A stretch of 25,616 nucleotides of DNA from Thiobacillus sp. (lineage in GTDB: Bacteria > Pseudomonadota > Gammaproteobacteria > Burkholderiales > Thiobacillaceae): contig JAABQU010000223.1 of NCBI GenBank assembly GCA_011391285.1, positions 1 to 25,616 on the forward strand, in the 5' to 3' direction. The notes below the pieces were generated by a model. That model made no database searches and was not told where the DNA came from. It was given only the letters and a program-made list of their open reading frames with translations. Below, in pieces: positions 17,035 through 25,413 of the stretch (positions are counted from its first letter, which is position 1; each line of letters begins with the position of its first letter). The position numbers were made by a program, and so were the translations under genes.

Positions 17035-18066
17035 TCAGACCACGCGCCAGCGGATGGCTTCGCCCGCGCGCAAGGGCACCAGGGTTTCGCTGCCCATCGG
17101 GAGGCTCGCTGGCGCGGTCCAGCTTTCACGGCGCAGGGTGAGCGTGTCGGTGTGACGCGGCAAGCCATAAAAATCCGCGCCGTAGAAACTGGCGAAAGCC
17201 TCCAGCTTGTCGAGTGCGCCCGCGTCCTCGAAGGCTTCGGCATACAACTCGATCGCGGCGTGCGCGGAATAAATGCCGGCGCACCCGCAGGCGGTTTCCT
17301 TGGCGCCCAGCGCATGCGGCGCGGAATCGGTGCCGAGGAAGAACTTGGGATTGCCGGAGATCGCAGCGGTAACCAGCGCCTGGCGATGCTGTTCGCGCTT
17401 CAGCACCGGCAGGCAGTACATGTGCGGACGGATGCCGCCTTTGAACATGGCATTGCGGTTGTACAGCAGGTGATGCACGGTGACCGTCGCGGCAACGTTG
17501 GCCGGCGCGGCCGCAACGAACTCGGCAGCCTGGCGCGTCGTGATGTGCTCCAGCACGATTTTCAGTTTCGGGAAATCGCGCAGGAGCCGGGTCAGGTGAC
17601 GCTCGATGAACACCGCTTCGCGATCGAACACGTCGACCTCGGAATCGACCACTTCGCCGTGCAGCAAGAGCGGCAGGCCGACTTCCTCCATCGCAGCAAT
17701 GGCCTTGTAGGCCTTGAGGAGTTCGGTGACACCCGAGTCGGAATTCGTGGTCGCACCCGCCGGGTAATACTTCACCGCATGCACGAAGCCGCTTTCCCGC
17801 GCGCGGCGGATTTCCGCAGGCGTCGTGTTGTCGGTGAGGTAGAGCGTCATCAGCGGTTCGAACGACGTTCCGGCCGCGGCAGCCAGCAGGCGCGCGCGGT
17901 AGGCCGCCGCGTCGGCCACGTTGACCACCGGCGGCTTCAGATTGGGCATGGCGATGGCGCGGCCGAACACGCGTGCGGTGTCGGGCAGCACGCTCTGCAT
18001 GGCGGCGCCGTCGCGAAAGTGGATGTGCCAGTCGTCGGGGCGGGTGATCGTAAGGGTGTCGGTCAT
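17035..18066 (-). CDS. pyrC: Dihydroorotase
   Basis: Zinc amidohydrolase that cyclises carbamoyl-aspartate to dihydroorotate in pyrimidine synthesis. The 343-residue protein is of the E. coli PyrC type (348). Metal ligands are visible: H14 and H16 in [10 protein letters not shown], the carboxylated Lys99 in [19 protein letters not shown]136 in LLLHGE, H174 in VLEHITT and D247 in LGTDSAPH. The ATG at 18066 overlaps the rsmI stop (ATGA), so the two are probably cotranscribed although functionally unrelated. It converges with the plus-strand gene at 16412. Confidence 0.97.
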   Translation of the reverse strand: MTDTLTITRPDDWHIHFRDGAAMQSVLPDTARVFGRAIAMPNLKPPVVNVADAAAYRARLLAAAAGTSFEPLMTLYLTDNTTPAEIRRARESGFVHAVKYYPAGATTNSDSGVTELLKAYKAIAAMEEVGLPLLLHGEVVDSEVDVFDREAVFIERHLTRLLRDFPKLKIVLEHITTRQAAEFVAAAPANVAATVTVHHLLYNRNAMFKGGIRPHMYCLPVLKREQHRQALVTAAISGNPKFFLGTDSAPHALGAKETACGCAGIYSAHAAIELYAEAFEDAGALDKLEAFASFYGADFYGLPRHTDTLTLRRESWTAPASLPMGSETLVPLRAGEAIRWRVV

Positions 18067-18941
18067 GCTTCGTCTTGAGATTGCGGCCTGAGTGCGAGGG
18101 TCATTTTATAGAGTTCGGCCTTGCTGCGCCCGGTGATCTTCGCCGCCAGCTTGGCCGCGAGCGTCGGCGGCAAATCCCCCAGCAGCGCGTCGAGCACCCG
18201 CATCGCGTCCACATCGACCATCGCGGCCGCTGCCGCGGGCGGATGCACGATGACGACGAATTCGCCGCGCACGTGGTTGGGATCGGCCGCGAGCCAGGCC
18301 GGTGCCTCCGCGAGCGGCAGTGTAACGATGCTCTCGAAGCGCTTGGTCAGTTCGCGTGCCAGCGTCACCGGGCGCGAAGTGTCCAGCACCCCCGCCATGT
18401 CGGCGAGCGTCTCCTCGATGCGGTGCGGGGCCTCATAGAACACCAGCGCCACCGGCAGCGCCGCGAGCGTCTGCAGTTGCGCGCGGCGCGCGCCCGATTT
18501 GGGCGGCAGAAAACCATGGAACAGCCATTGCCCGGATTCGATGCCAGCGGCCGACAGCGCCGTGGTCACCGCCGAGACGCCGGGAATCGGCACCACCGTC
18601 AGTCCCGCAGCGCGCACCGCCGCCACCAGCCGCGCGCCGGGATCCGACACCGCCGGCGTGCCGGCATCCGACACGTAGGCCACCGCCTCGCCGGCCACAA
18701 TCCACGCGATCACCTTGTCGGCGGCTGCGCGCTCGTTGTGCTCGCGGATCGACACCAGTGGCTTGGAAATACTGAAATGCGCCAGCAGCTGCCCCGAGAC
18801 ACGGGTGTCTTCCGCCGCCACCCGATCCACCGACTTCAGCGTGTCGAGCGCGCGCAGCGTGATGTCGCCGAGGTTGCCGATCGGCGTGGCGACCACATAA
18901 AGCGCAGGAGGCAGGCGGGTATGATGCGGACTTTCACTCAT
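18063..18941 (-). CDS. rsmI: 16S rRNA (cytidine1402-2'-O)-methyltransferase
   Basis: Methylates the ribose of C1402 of 16S rRNA, the same nucleotide whose base is methylated by RsmH, also encoded in this window. The 292-residue protein has the tetrapyrrole-methylase-fold motifs [44 protein letters not shown] and [14 protein letters not shown], and a C-terminal helical domain ending in the [15 protein letters not shown] segment. The start ATG at 18941 follows a poor ribosome site but fits the family N-terminus. It diverges from yraN with only 16 bp between the start codons, as near the E. coli rsmI-yraN locus. Confidence 0.97.
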   Translation of the reverse strand: MSESPHHTRLPPALYVVATPIGNLGDITLRALDTLKSVDRVAAEDTRVSGQLLAHFSISKPLVSIREHNERAAADKVIAWIVAGEAVAYVSDAGTPAVSDPGARLVAAVRAAGLTVVPIPGVSAVTTALSAAGIESGQWLFHGFLPPKSGARRAQLQTLAALPVALVFYEAPHRIEETLADMAGVLDTSRPVTLARELTKRFESIVTLPLAEAPAWLAADPNHVRGEFVVIVHPPAAAAAMVDVDAMRVLDALLGDLPPTLAAKLAAKITGRSKAELYKMTLALRPQSQDEA

Positions 18942-18957
18942 CCCGGCATTGTCGCAG

Positions 18958-19302
18958 ATGTTCAACCTCGGGCAATCCGCCGAAGCACGCGCCGAAGCCT
19001 TTCTGAATGCGCATGGCCTGAAGCTGGTGGCGCGCAACTGGCGCTGCCGTTTCGGCGAGATCGACCTCGTCATGCAGGACGGTCCGACTCTGGTATTCAT
19101 CGAAGTCCGGCTACGCAGCCGCACCGATTTCGGCGGCGCCGCCGCCAGCGTCACCCCAGGCAAGCAGAAGAAGCTGCTGGCCGCCGCTCGCCAGTATCTG
19201 GGCGGGTTGGCAACGCTGCCGCCCTGCCGCTTCGACGTGGTCGCATTCACCGGCGAGGCGGCGCCCGAATGGATCAAGAACGCATTCGACGATATGGGAT
19301 AA
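18958..19302 (+). CDS. yraN: YraN/UPF0102 family putative endonuclease-fold protein
   Basis: 114-residue protein of the UPF0102 family with a PD-(D/E)xK-like core: CRFGEIDLVMQDGPTLVFIEVRLR, where the E, D and E of the motif are present and the usual Lys is Arg, as in E. coli YraN. Downstream GGAAASVTPGKQKKLLAAARQYL and CRFDVVAFTG are typical. Its biochemical role is not established; neighbours in many proteobacteria are rsmI and diaA, as here. Start ATG at 18958; TTG at 18949 is a less likely alternative. It is leftward-bounded by the divergent rsmI only 16 bp away, so any promoter must lie within rsmI coding sequence. Confidence 0.93.
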   Translation: MFNLGQSAEARAEAFLNAHGLKLVARNWRCRFGEIDLVMQDGPTLVFIEVRLRSRTDFGGAAASVTPGKQKKLLAAARQYLGGLATLPPCRFDVVAFTGEAAPEWIKNAFDDMG

Positions 19303-19313
19303 TTCAAGCTCGA

Positions 19314-19526
19314 ATGTTTCATAAATTGACGCGCGCCCTCGCTGGTCAGCGGAATTGTTGCGCTTTAGCGCTTACGAGTCCGGCGTACCCCTTGCGGGTG
19401 CTTTTGTCTCGCATGGCTATTTGCTCAGTCGGACGTATGAATAACTACGCCGCTCCCTCACAAAATTTCCCTGCAAAACAAAATCCTGCGCGATCATCAC
19501 GCGAATTCATGAAACACCCGAGCTAA
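19314..19526 (+). CDS. Possible 70-codon ORF in a structured spacer
   Basis: ORF from ATG at 19314 to TAA at 19524-19526, two bases before the diaA start (TAACCATG). The product is basic, with a [17 protein letters not shown] hydrophobic stretch and a C-terminal part rich in Asn, Ser and Lys; I recognise no domain. No clear ribosome site precedes the ATG. The DNA is less GC-rich than its neighbours and can fold strongly (see the overlapping entry), so it may be a noncoding or repetitive element rather than a gene. The close spacing to diaA, which itself lacks a good ribosome site, is the main argument for translation. Confidence 0.3.
   Translation: MFHKLTRALAGQRNCCALALTSPAYPLRVLLSRMAICSVGRMNNYAAPSQNFPAKQNPARSSREFMKHPS
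19360..19503. other. Structured spacer between yraN and diaA, possible RNA element or dispersed repeat
   Basis: The 226-nt gap 19303-19528 holds several hairpins: GCGC-TTTA-GCGC (19360-19371); an 8-bp helix with a two-base AG bulge pairing TACG/TCCG (19373-19382) with CGGA/CGTA (19430-19437); inside it ACCC-5 nt-GGGT (19387-19399); and CGCG-7 nt-CGCG (19489-19503). No U-tract terminator is present. The arrangement suggests a folded RNA or a repeat of the kind scattered through some betaproteobacterial genomes; neither can be proved from one copy. Confidence 0.4.
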
Positions 19527-19528
19527 CC

Positions 19529-20122
19529 ATGCCCCTACTTGACAGAATATCCGGCCACTTCAAGGACTCGGCGCAGATCCACCTGAATGCAGCCGATGCC
19601 CTTGCCCCGGCGATTGAACAGGCCGCGCGCCACATCGTCCATTGCCTGGCTCAGGGCGGAAAAATCCTCGCCTGCGGCAATGGCGGCTCAGCGGCAGATG
19701 CACAGCATTTCGTCTCCAAGATGATCAACCGCTTCGAACAGGAACGGCCCGGCCTGGCGGCGATCGCGCTTACCGCCGACACCTCGACCCTGACCTCGAT
19801 TGCCAACGACCATGCGTACGAACAGGTATTTGCGCGTCAGGTGAAGGCGCTGGGCCAGCCGGGCGACATCCTGCTGGCGATTTCCACCAGCGGCAATTCG
19901 CACAATGTGCTGCAGGCGGTGGCGGCTGCGCACGCGCGTGGCATGCCTGTGATCGCCCTCACCGGACGCAGCGGTGGCGGCTTCACGGAACAAATGCAGG
20001 AAGAGGACGTCTTCCTTTGCGTGCCCGCCGAATCCACGGCGCGCATTCAGGAAGTCCATCTGCTGACCATCCATTGCCTGTGCGATGCGGTGGACAGCGT
20101 CTTATTAGGAGTCGAGGAATGA
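19529..20122 (+). CDS. diaA: DnaA initiator-associating SIS protein DiaA (GmhA-like)
   Basis: 197-residue SIS-domain protein. In E. coli DiaA is a tetramer that binds DnaA and promotes orderly initiation at oriC; its paralogue GmhA is the sedoheptulose-7-phosphate isomerase of LPS heptose synthesis. The sugar-phosphate-fold motifs [14 protein letters not shown] (48-61), [14 protein letters not shown] and [11 protein letters not shown] are present. Context decides for DiaA: yraN upstream and a dolP homologue downstream reproduce the E. coli yraN-diaA-dolP order. A GmhA activity cannot be excluded by sequence alone. The stop overlaps dolP (ATGA). Confidence 0.88.
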   Translation: MPLLDRISGHFKDSAQIHLNAADALAPAIEQAARHIVHCLAQGGKILACGNGGSAADAQHFVSKMINRFEQERPGLAAIALTADTSTLTSIANDHAYEQVFARQVKALGQPGDILLAISTSGNSHNVLQAVAAAHARGMPVIALTGRSGGGFTEQMQEEDVFLCVPAESTARIQEVHLLTIHCLCDAVDSVLLGVEE

Positions 20123-20691
20123 ACAAGCTGATCCAAATCGCGCTGCTGGGTGTGGCGCTGTCGCAACTGCACGGATGTGCCGCGGTAGTCGTAGGCGGCG
20201 CAGCCACTGGCACGTCGGTTGCACTGGACCGCCGCACCGCCGGCGCGTATGTCGGAGACCAGGAAATCGAATTGCGGGCAATGAACCGTCTGAGCGAAAC
20301 CTTTAAGGAAAAGCCCGTGAGAATTTCCGTCACCAGCTACAACCGCCAGTCACTGTTGACCGGCCAGGTGCCGGATGAAGCCACCCGTGCGCGCGCCGCC
20401 GAAGTCGTCAAGGGCGTTCCCGAGGTGCGTGCAGTATTGAACGAACTCGCCATCACGGATGTCGTCTCGCTGACGACCCAGACCAACGATGCCACGACCA
20501 CCGCCAACATCAAGACGCGCCTGCTCAGGGACGAACGCGTATCCGCAAACAATATCAAGGTGGTGACCGAAGCCGGTGTCGCCTACCTGATGGGCCTGGT
20601 CACCGCAGCCGAAGCCGGCGCCGCCACCGAGATCACGCGCAACACGGCGGGCGTGACCAAGGTCGTCACCCTGTTTGAATTCATCAACTGA
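20119..20691 (+). CDS. dolP: Outer-membrane BON-domain lipoprotein DolP
   Basis: 190-residue lipoprotein (YraP/DolP family) that in E. coli localises to the division site and helps maintain outer-membrane integrity. The signal peptide ends in a lipobox LHGC with Cys20. Two BON domains follow, about residues 45-112 (with [19 protein letters not shown]) and 118-188 (with [30 protein letters not shown]). The ATG at 20119 overlaps the diaA stop and GAGG lies upstream, so it is coupled to diaA. Length matches E. coli YraP (191). Confidence 0.93.
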   Translation: MNKLIQIALLGVALSQLHGCAAVVVGGAATGTSVALDRRTAGAYVGDQEIELRAMNRLSETFKEKPVRISVTSYNRQSLLTGQVPDEATRARAAEVVKGVPEVRAVLNELAITDVVSLTTQTNDATTTANIKTRLLRDERVSANNIKVVTEAGVAYLMGLVTAAEAGAATEITRNTAGVTKVVTLFEFIN

Positions 20692-20736
20692 TGCCGCGAC
20701 CCGGCATCGACCCTGACCGCGCATGATCGCTCCCCC

Positions 20737-22215
20737 ATGATCTATCACGACCTGCGCGACTTCATCGCGCAACTCGAAAAAATGGGCGAGCTGAAACGCA
20801 TCGCCGTCGAAGTCGACCCCAGGCTGGAAATGACCGAAATCGCCGACCGCGTGCTGCGCGCCGGCGGTCCGGCCTTGCTGTTCGAAAACCCGAAGGGCAG
20901 CAGCATCCCGGTGTTGGCCAATCTGTTCGGCACGGTCAAGCGCGTCGCACTGGGGATGGGCGAAGACGACCCGGCACGGCTGCGCGAAGTCGGCAAGCTG
21001 CTGGCCTACCTGAAGGAACCCGAACCGCCGAAGGGGCTGCGCGACGCCTGGGACAAGTGGCCAGTGCTGAAGCAGGTGCTCAACATGGCGCCGAAGGAAG
21101 TTCGCAGCGCGCCGTGTCAGGAAATCGTGTGGGAAGGCGCCGACGTGGATCTGGCGCGCCTGCCGATCCAGCACTGCTGGCCGGGCGATGTGGCGCCGCT
21201 GATCACCTGGGGGCTGACTGTCACGCGCGGCCCACACAAGAAGCGGCAGAACCTCGGCATCTACCGCCAGCAGGTGATCGCACCCAACAAGCTCATCATG
21301 CGCTGGCTGGCGCATCGCGGCGGCGCGCTGGATTTTCGCGAGCACACGCTCGCACATCCGGGCGAGCCGTTCCCCGTAGCCGTTGCGCTCGGCGCCGATC
21401 CTGCGACCATACTCGGCGCGGTCACGCCGGTGCCGGATTCGCTTTCCGAATACCAGTTTGCCGGACTGTTGCGCGGCGCCAAGACCGAGGTGGTGAAGTG
21501 CATCGGCAATGAACTGCAGGTGCCGGCGTCGGCCGAGATCGTGCTCGAAGGCGTGATCCATCCCGATGAAACCGCGCTGGAAGGTCCGTACGGCGACCAT
21601 ACCGGCTACTACAACGAGCAGGAAACCTTCCCTGTGTTCACGGTCGAGCGCATCACGATGCGGCGCGACCCTATCTACCACAGCACCTACACCGGCAAGC
21701 CGCCGGACGAGCCGGCGATCCTCGGCGTGGCGCTGAACGAGGTGTTCGTGCCGCTCTTGCAGAAGCAGTTTCCCGAGATCACTGACTTCTATCTTCCGCC
21801 TGAAGGTTGCTCCTACCGCATGGCGGTGGTGAGCATGAAGAAGGCCTACCCCGGCCACGCCAAGCGCGTGATGTTCGGCGTGTGGTCGTTCCTGCGCCAG
21901 TTCATGTACACCAAGTTCATCCTGGTCACCGACGACGACGTGAACGTGCGCGACTGGAAGGAAGTGATCTGGGCGCTCACCACGCGCGTCGATCCCGCGC
22001 GCGACACGCTGCTGGTGGAAAACACGCCGATCGATTATCTCGATTTCGCCAGCCCGGTCTCCGGACTCGGCAGCAAGATGGGCATCGATGCCACCAACAA
22101 ATGGCCGGGCGAGACCAGCCGCGAATGGGGCACACCCATCGAGATGGATGCGGCAGTGAAGGCACGGGTCGACGCCCTGTGGGATGAACTGGGCCTGCAG
22201 GAATCCAGGCCATGA
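20737..22215 (+). CDS. ubiD: 3-octaprenyl-4-hydroxybenzoate carboxy-lyase UbiD
   Basis: Prenylated-FMN-dependent decarboxylase of ubiquinone synthesis. The 492-residue protein aligns by eye along its whole length with E. coli UbiD (497): [15 protein letters not shown] near the N-terminus, [35 protein letters not shown], the [12 protein letters not shown] block, PPEGCSYR, and [22 protein letters not shown] at the C-terminus. The active-site acid/base residues lie in conserved blocks and no change is seen. The start at 20737 has no obvious Shine-Dalgarno. UbiX, needed to make prFMN, is not in the window. The stop overlaps the next gene (ATGA). Confidence 0.97.
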   Translation: MIYHDLRDFIAQLEKMGELKRIAVEVDPRLEMTEIADRVLRAGGPALLFENPKGSSIPVLANLFGTVKRVALGMGEDDPARLREVGKLLAYLKEPEPPKGLRDAWDKWPVLKQVLNMAPKEVRSAPCQEIVWEGADVDLARLPIQHCWPGDVAPLITWGLTVTRGPHKKRQNLGIYRQQVIAPNKLIMRWLAHRGGALDFREHTLAHPGEPFPVAVALGADPATILGAVTPVPDSLSEYQFAGLLRGAKTEVVKCIGNELQVPASAEIVLEGVIHPDETALEGPYGDHTGYYNEQETFPVFTVERITMRRDPIYHSTYTGKPPDEPAILGVALNEVFVPLLQKQFPEITDFYLPPEGCSYRMAVVSMKKAYPGHAKRVMFGVWSFLRQFMYTKFILVTDDDVNVRDWKEVIWALTTRVDPARDTLLVENTPIDYLDFASPVSGLGSKMGIDATNKWPGETSREWGTPIEMDAAVKARVDALWDELGLQESRP

Positions 22216-22772
22216 CGGACAAGCCGCAGGGCAGGCGGACCTGTCTCTACACCCCCGAGCAACTGGACTCCATCGTCAGCGACATGGCTCGCCAGGCAGC
22301 GGGCCTGCTGACGGGACGCACGCGGATCGCGATTGTCGGCATCCTGCGGCGCGGCGCGCCGCTAGCCGATCGCCTGCATGCGCGGCTGCGGGGAACCTGG
22401 GGCCTGACGGACTGCGTGCGCCTGGACCTTCAGATCAAGCGCTATGCCGACGATCTCACGCTGCTCTACCCCGAGACCCAACTGACGGAAAACCCGACCC
22501 ACGCCACCCTGGACCTCGCGGGTTGTACGGTGCTGGTGGTGGACGATGTGATGTATCGCGGTCATTCCATGCTTCGCGCCGTGGAATATCTGGCGTGCAG
22601 ACAGCCGGAGGAAATCCGCACCGTGGTGCTGGTGGATCGCGGCGCGTCTAAATTGCCGGTGCGCACCGACATCGTCGGCGTGCGACTCGACGTCGCGCCT
22701 TCGGACGTCATCGAATGCAATGTGCCGCCTTACGAGGACAGCTTCAGGATCGACCTGTTGCAGCCTGAATAG
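22212..22772 (+). CDS. PyrR-like phosphoribosyltransferase
   Basis: 186-residue type I phosphoribosyltransferase fold. The PRPP-binding motif [18 protein letters not shown] (106-123) is clear, and [13 protein letters not shown] plus [17 protein letters not shown] resemble PyrR (B. subtilis LVDRGHRELPIRADYIG). PyrR proteins have uracil phosphoribosyltransferase activity and, in Gram-positives, attenuate pyr mRNAs; whether this one does either is inference. The core differs enough ([19 protein letters not shown]) that I give no symbol. It overlaps ubiD by 4 nt, so it is coupled to it. Its 3' end overlaps the convergent 81-codon gene by 29 bp. pyrC is in the window but about 4 kb away in a separate unit. 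Confidence 0.85.
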   Translation: MTDKPQGRRTCLYTPEQLDSIVSDMARQAAGLLTGRTRIAIVGILRRGAPLADRLHARLRGTWGLTDCVRLDLQIKRYADDLTLLYPETQLTENPTHATLDLAGCTVLVVDDVMYRGHSMLRAVEYLACRQPEEIRTVVLVDRGASKLPVRTDIVGVRLDVAPSDVIECNVPPYEDSFRIDLLQPE

Positions 22773-22989
22773 CGTCGACCAGCCCGCTGGACAACGCTGC
22801 TTCCCTGCGCGCCAGCGTGGCTTCCCAGTCGGCCGGCGGGGCGCTTGACCCCAGACGCTGGATGCGTCCGACTTCGTTTTCGTACCAGCCATGATCCTGC
22901 TTGTTGGGCTCGGCCTCATAAGCCCACCAGGTGCCGTCGGCATCCTGCGCGAGCCAGGCGGCCCAGTCGGGAAGCTTATCGGGGCTCAT
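22744..22989 (-). CDS. Small conserved-looking hypothetical protein (81 aa)
   Basis: 81 residues from ATG at 22989, preceded by GGGAAGGA, a good ribosome site. The sequence is rich in Trp and acidic residues near the N-terminus: DWAAWLAQDADGTWWAYEAEPN then HGWYENEVGRIQRLG, a pattern I associate with small cytoplasmic proteins of unknown function in proteobacteria. No membrane helix or Cys. It overlaps the preceding 73-codon gene by 14 nt and the convergent phosphoribosyltransferase by 29 nt at their 3' ends. It is the last gene of the dacB unit. Function unknown. Confidence 0.75.
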   Translation of the reverse strand: MSPDKLPDWAAWLAQDADGTWWAYEAEPNKQDHGWYENEVGRIQRLGSSAPPADWEATLARREAALSSGLVDAIQAATGRS

Positions 22990-23197
22990 CGCCGTCCTTC
23001 CCGCACTGTCGGCAACCGAGGATGCTGAAGTAGCGCACATACAGCCACAGCGCGCCGGGCAGCAGCGCCAGCCGGATCCACTCCGACACCGTGTCCGGCC
23101 ATTGCTGCGCCTGCCAGGCTTCCACCGCCACCGGCACCCCCTGGAACAGGGCCAGCAGTACGAGGAACAGGCCCATCACGCGGCAGCCCGGATTCAT
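22976..23197 (-). CDS. Small two-TM membrane protein with C-terminal Cys pair (73 aa)
   Basis: 73 residues from ATG at 23197, which overlaps the dacB stop as ATGA. Two hydrophobic helices, about 8-25 and 41-60, are joined by a short loop (EAWQAQQWPDTVSEW). The C-terminal tail GCRQCGKDGDEPR has a CxxC that could bind metal or form a disulfide. I recognise no family. Translation is probably coupled to dacB, and its 3' end overlaps the following 81-codon gene, so all three are likely one transcript. Confidence 0.7.
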   Translation of the reverse strand: MNPGCRVMGLFLVLLALFQGVPVAVEAWQAQQWPDTVSEWIRLALLPGALWLYVRYFSILGCRQCGKDGDEPR

Positions 23198-24657
23198 CTC
23201 GGCGCGCCCCCGGACCGCCCTGAAGGATTGCTTTGGACACCCCCCTGCTGCACCCACTCCAGCAGGGCGCGCTGCGCCGCCTCGCTGTGCCGCGCATTGG
23301 GATGATTGACCAGCATGACGAAGCTGACGCGCCGGCCATTCACGGTGTACACATACCCGGCCAGTGCGCTGACGTCACGCAGGGTTCCGGTCTTCAGATG
23401 GGCGTTGCCGCTCACCGCGCTGCCGTTGAAGCGGCGCTTCAAGGTGCCGTCGATGGCGACGATCGGCAGCGAAGACTGGAATTCGGCGAACAGCGGGCTG
23501 TTGTAGGCTGCACGCAGCAACTGGTTCAATGCCTCCGCGCTGACGCGCTCGATGCGCGACAGGCCTGCGCCGTTTTCCAGCACCAGCTTGCGCGTCGAGA
23601 TTCCTCGCTGCGTCAGCGCATCGCGCACCGAACGCGCACCTTTTTCCAGCGTTGCCGGTGTGCCCTCGCTTTCCGCACCCAGCGTCAGGAAAAGATTGCG
23701 CGTCATCAGGTTGTTGGAATGCTTGTTGAGTCGGGTGAGCGCCTCGGTCAGCGTTTCCGAGGTAAATTTCAGCAGCGGCTCGGATTGCGGCGCCGTGCCC
23801 GCCACGGTTGCGCCGGTCAGGGTGCCGCCCGACTCCGCCCACAGCCCGCGAAAAATGAAATCGAAAGTCGCTGCGGGCTCGAACAGGCTGAGCGACCACG
23901 CCTGCTCGCCGCAACTGCGCGCATAGTTCCCGGTCACCACCAGCTCATAGCGCGCAGGATCGGGGAAGGCAGGCGTCATCGCACCGCGCCAGCCATTGCA
24001 GTCTGCCTGGTCGGTCAGCGCCAGACGCGAGGTCAGCGTGACCCCGGGCAACGCGATATCCGGCACGATCAGCACCTGGTCGGCGTTCGGCTTCAGGCGC
24101 AAGGTCGTTGCGTTGAAATTGGCCACCAGCGCACCCGGCGCGGCATTGTAGAGGGCAAACGGTTCGCCGTCGAATGCGCCGGGGTCGATCGGCGGCAGGT
24201 CGAAATGGCTGAGGTCGAGTACCAGGTTGCCGCGAATGTGACGCACGCCGCGCGCGCGCAATTCGCGCTGCAGCAGCCACATGCGCTCCAGTGTCAGGGT
24301 GGGATCGCCATGCCCCTTGATGACGAGGTCGCCGTTCAACACGCCGTCTGCGATCTCGCCGACGGCCCATACATCGGTCGTCCACACATAGCCGGGGCCA
24401 AGCTGATGGATTGCCGCAAAGCTGGTGACCAGCTTCATCACCGAGGCCGGATTCAGCGCCGCCTCGGCATTGTGTGCCATCACGGGCGCCTTTGCATCCA
24501 GCGGCTGCACCACCACGGCCACGCGGCCGAGCGGGATGCCGGCCTGATTCAACGCATCGGTGAAGGCGGCGGGAAGCCCGTCTGCACGGGCTGAAACGAA
24601 AAGGCCTGCGAGGAGCAGGCCAGCGAGGAAGTGAAGAAGAACCCGGACTGACGACAT
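23194..24657 (-). CDS. dacB: D-alanyl-D-alanine carboxypeptidase/endopeptidase (PBP4 type)
   Basis: Periplasmic class C penicillin-binding protein that trims stem peptides and cuts D-Ala-mDAP cross-links. The 487-residue protein has a signal peptide (about 1-26, cleaved near SARA/DG) and the three active-site motifs: S72-V-M-K75, S314-N-N316 and K422-T-G424. The roughly 240 residues between SxxK and SxN are the extra domains typical of the S13 family. The two Cys (residues 220 and 249) lie in this insert and may form a disulfide. Start ATG at 24657 (a GTG precedes it at 24660); no clear ribosome site. Two small genes overlap downstream. Confidence 0.95.
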   Translation of the reverse strand: MSSVRVLLHFLAGLLLAGLFVSARADGLPAAFTDALNQAGIPLGRVAVVVQPLDAKAPVMAHNAEAALNPASVMKLVTSFAAIHQLGPGYVWTTDVWAVGEIADGVLNGDLVIKGHGDPTLTLERMWLLQRELRARGVRHIRGNLVLDLSHFDLPPIDPGAFDGEPFALYNAAPGALVANFNATTLRLKPNADQVLIVPDIALPGVTLTSRLALTDQADCNGWRGAMTPAFPDPARYELVVTGNYARSCGEQAWSLSLFEPAATFDFIFRGLWAESGGTLTGATVAGTAPQSEPLLKFTSETLTEALTRLNKHSNNLMTRNLFLTLGAESEGTPATLEKGARSVRDALTQRGISTRKLVLENGAGLSRIERVSAEALNQLLRAAYNSPLFAEFQSSLPIVAIDGTLKRRFNGSAVSGNAHLKTGTLRDVSALAGYVYTVNGRRVSFVMLVNHPNARHSEAAQRALLEWVQQGGVQSNPSGRSGGAPR

Positions 24658-24663
24658 CACACC

Positions 24664-24688
24664 ATTATGCCGAATTCGGGGCGAGGTC
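24664..24688 (-). promoter_or_regulatory. Weak promoter candidate for dacB
   Basis: CATAAT at 24669-24664 on the minus strand resembles a -10, with a CTGACA some 19 bp upstream as a poor -35. The start codon is only 6 nt past the -10, so the transcript would be leaderless or nearly so. Alternatively dacB is read from further upstream. The 75-nt gap also has a GC hairpin (CGGGCG/CGCCCG) without a U-tract. Confidence 0.25.
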
Positions 24689-24735
24689 TGTCAGTGGCCG
24701 GGCACGGGCGGGGGCGCCCGATGGATTCCTTGAAC

Positions 24736-25188
24736 TTATTCCTTGACCTTCATCATGCTGAGTTCTTCCTTGGAAAGATCCTTGAACCGCTTCAGCACCC
24801 AGCCACCCTCGCCAACCCAGGCCTTGAATATCGCCAGGTTTTTCTGCCGATCCGCCTCGTTTTCGCCGAGGTATTCGTACATGTTGCCCGGCTTGCCATT
24901 TGCGTTCTTGCCGTCATCAAGCCGCCGCATAATGGCGCCCGAGTCCGGCCAGCCGACGTAGGTCACCAACTCGCCATAGGAGGCCATGCGTGGGCCTTGC
25001 GATTTCTCCATGTACATTTTCTTGTTGTGCTTGAATTCGGCCAAGGGAGGCGAGGACTCACCGTGGCAGGCCATGCAATGCCCCTCCCACAACGGGCGAA
25101 TGTCCTTGCGATAGGTCACATCATCATCCGCCTGGGCGGTGGCGCCGAACACCAGCGTGGAAAGAATTAGTAATTGCATTATTTTCAT
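24736..25188 (-). CDS. Small periplasmic c-type cytochrome (monoheme)
   Basis: 150 residues from ATG at 25188, chosen because GGGAG lies 6 nt upstream; the ATG two codons earlier (25194) is too close to it. A signal peptide of about 20 residues (ending ATAQA) is followed by DVTYRKDIRPLWEGHC and the heme-attachment motif C38-M-A-C41-H42. The mature protein is lysine-rich with GWPDSGAIMRRLDDG and GKPGNMYEYLG, either of which could give the distal Met ligand, and a C-terminal LAIFKAWVGEGGW. It resembles single-heme cytochromes of chemolithotrophic betaproteobacteria, but no partner enzyme is adjacent, so its electron-transfer role is open. Confidence 0.92.
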   Translation of the reverse strand: MKIMQLLILSTLVFGATAQADDDVTYRKDIRPLWEGHCMACHGESSPPLAEFKHNKKMYMEKSQGPRMASYGELVTYVGWPDSGAIMRRLDDGKNANGKPGNMYEYLGENEADRQKNLAIFKAWVGEGGWVLKRFKDLSKEELSMMKVKE

Positions 25189-25206
25189 AATCATCTCCCA
25201 TGGTCG

Positions 25207-25235
25207 AAATTAACCGTTTTGATCATAGCCAACAA
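25207..25235 (-). promoter_or_regulatory. Promoter of the cytochrome c gene
   Basis: Minus strand TTGTTG (25235-25230), 17-bp spacer, TAATTT (25212-25207), giving a leader of roughly 12 nt before the ribosome site. The surrounding 25195-25413 contains no gene; a GCCAAC-GGG-GTTGGC hairpin without a U-tract lies near 25290-25305. Confidence 0.5.
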
Positions 25236-25413
25236 AATCGAGTGCCGACCGAAAAATCGGGCCAAGACTCACAAACTTTTCATGGCCAACCCCGTTGGCT
25301 GAAACATGCAAGCTTGGACTATGGCGATTGCCTGGTGCGAGCACGCCCGGCGCGCAGCGACCGGAGCAAACAAAGCGCCTTTAGATGGTGCAAATCGCTG
25401 CTCGGGATCCAGC

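Noticed and set aside
18075..19526. Plus-strand ORF of 483 codons across rsmI and yraN
   Set aside because: Antisense to rsmI and out of frame with yraN; only its last 70 codons (from 19314) lie in a spacer and were considered separately.
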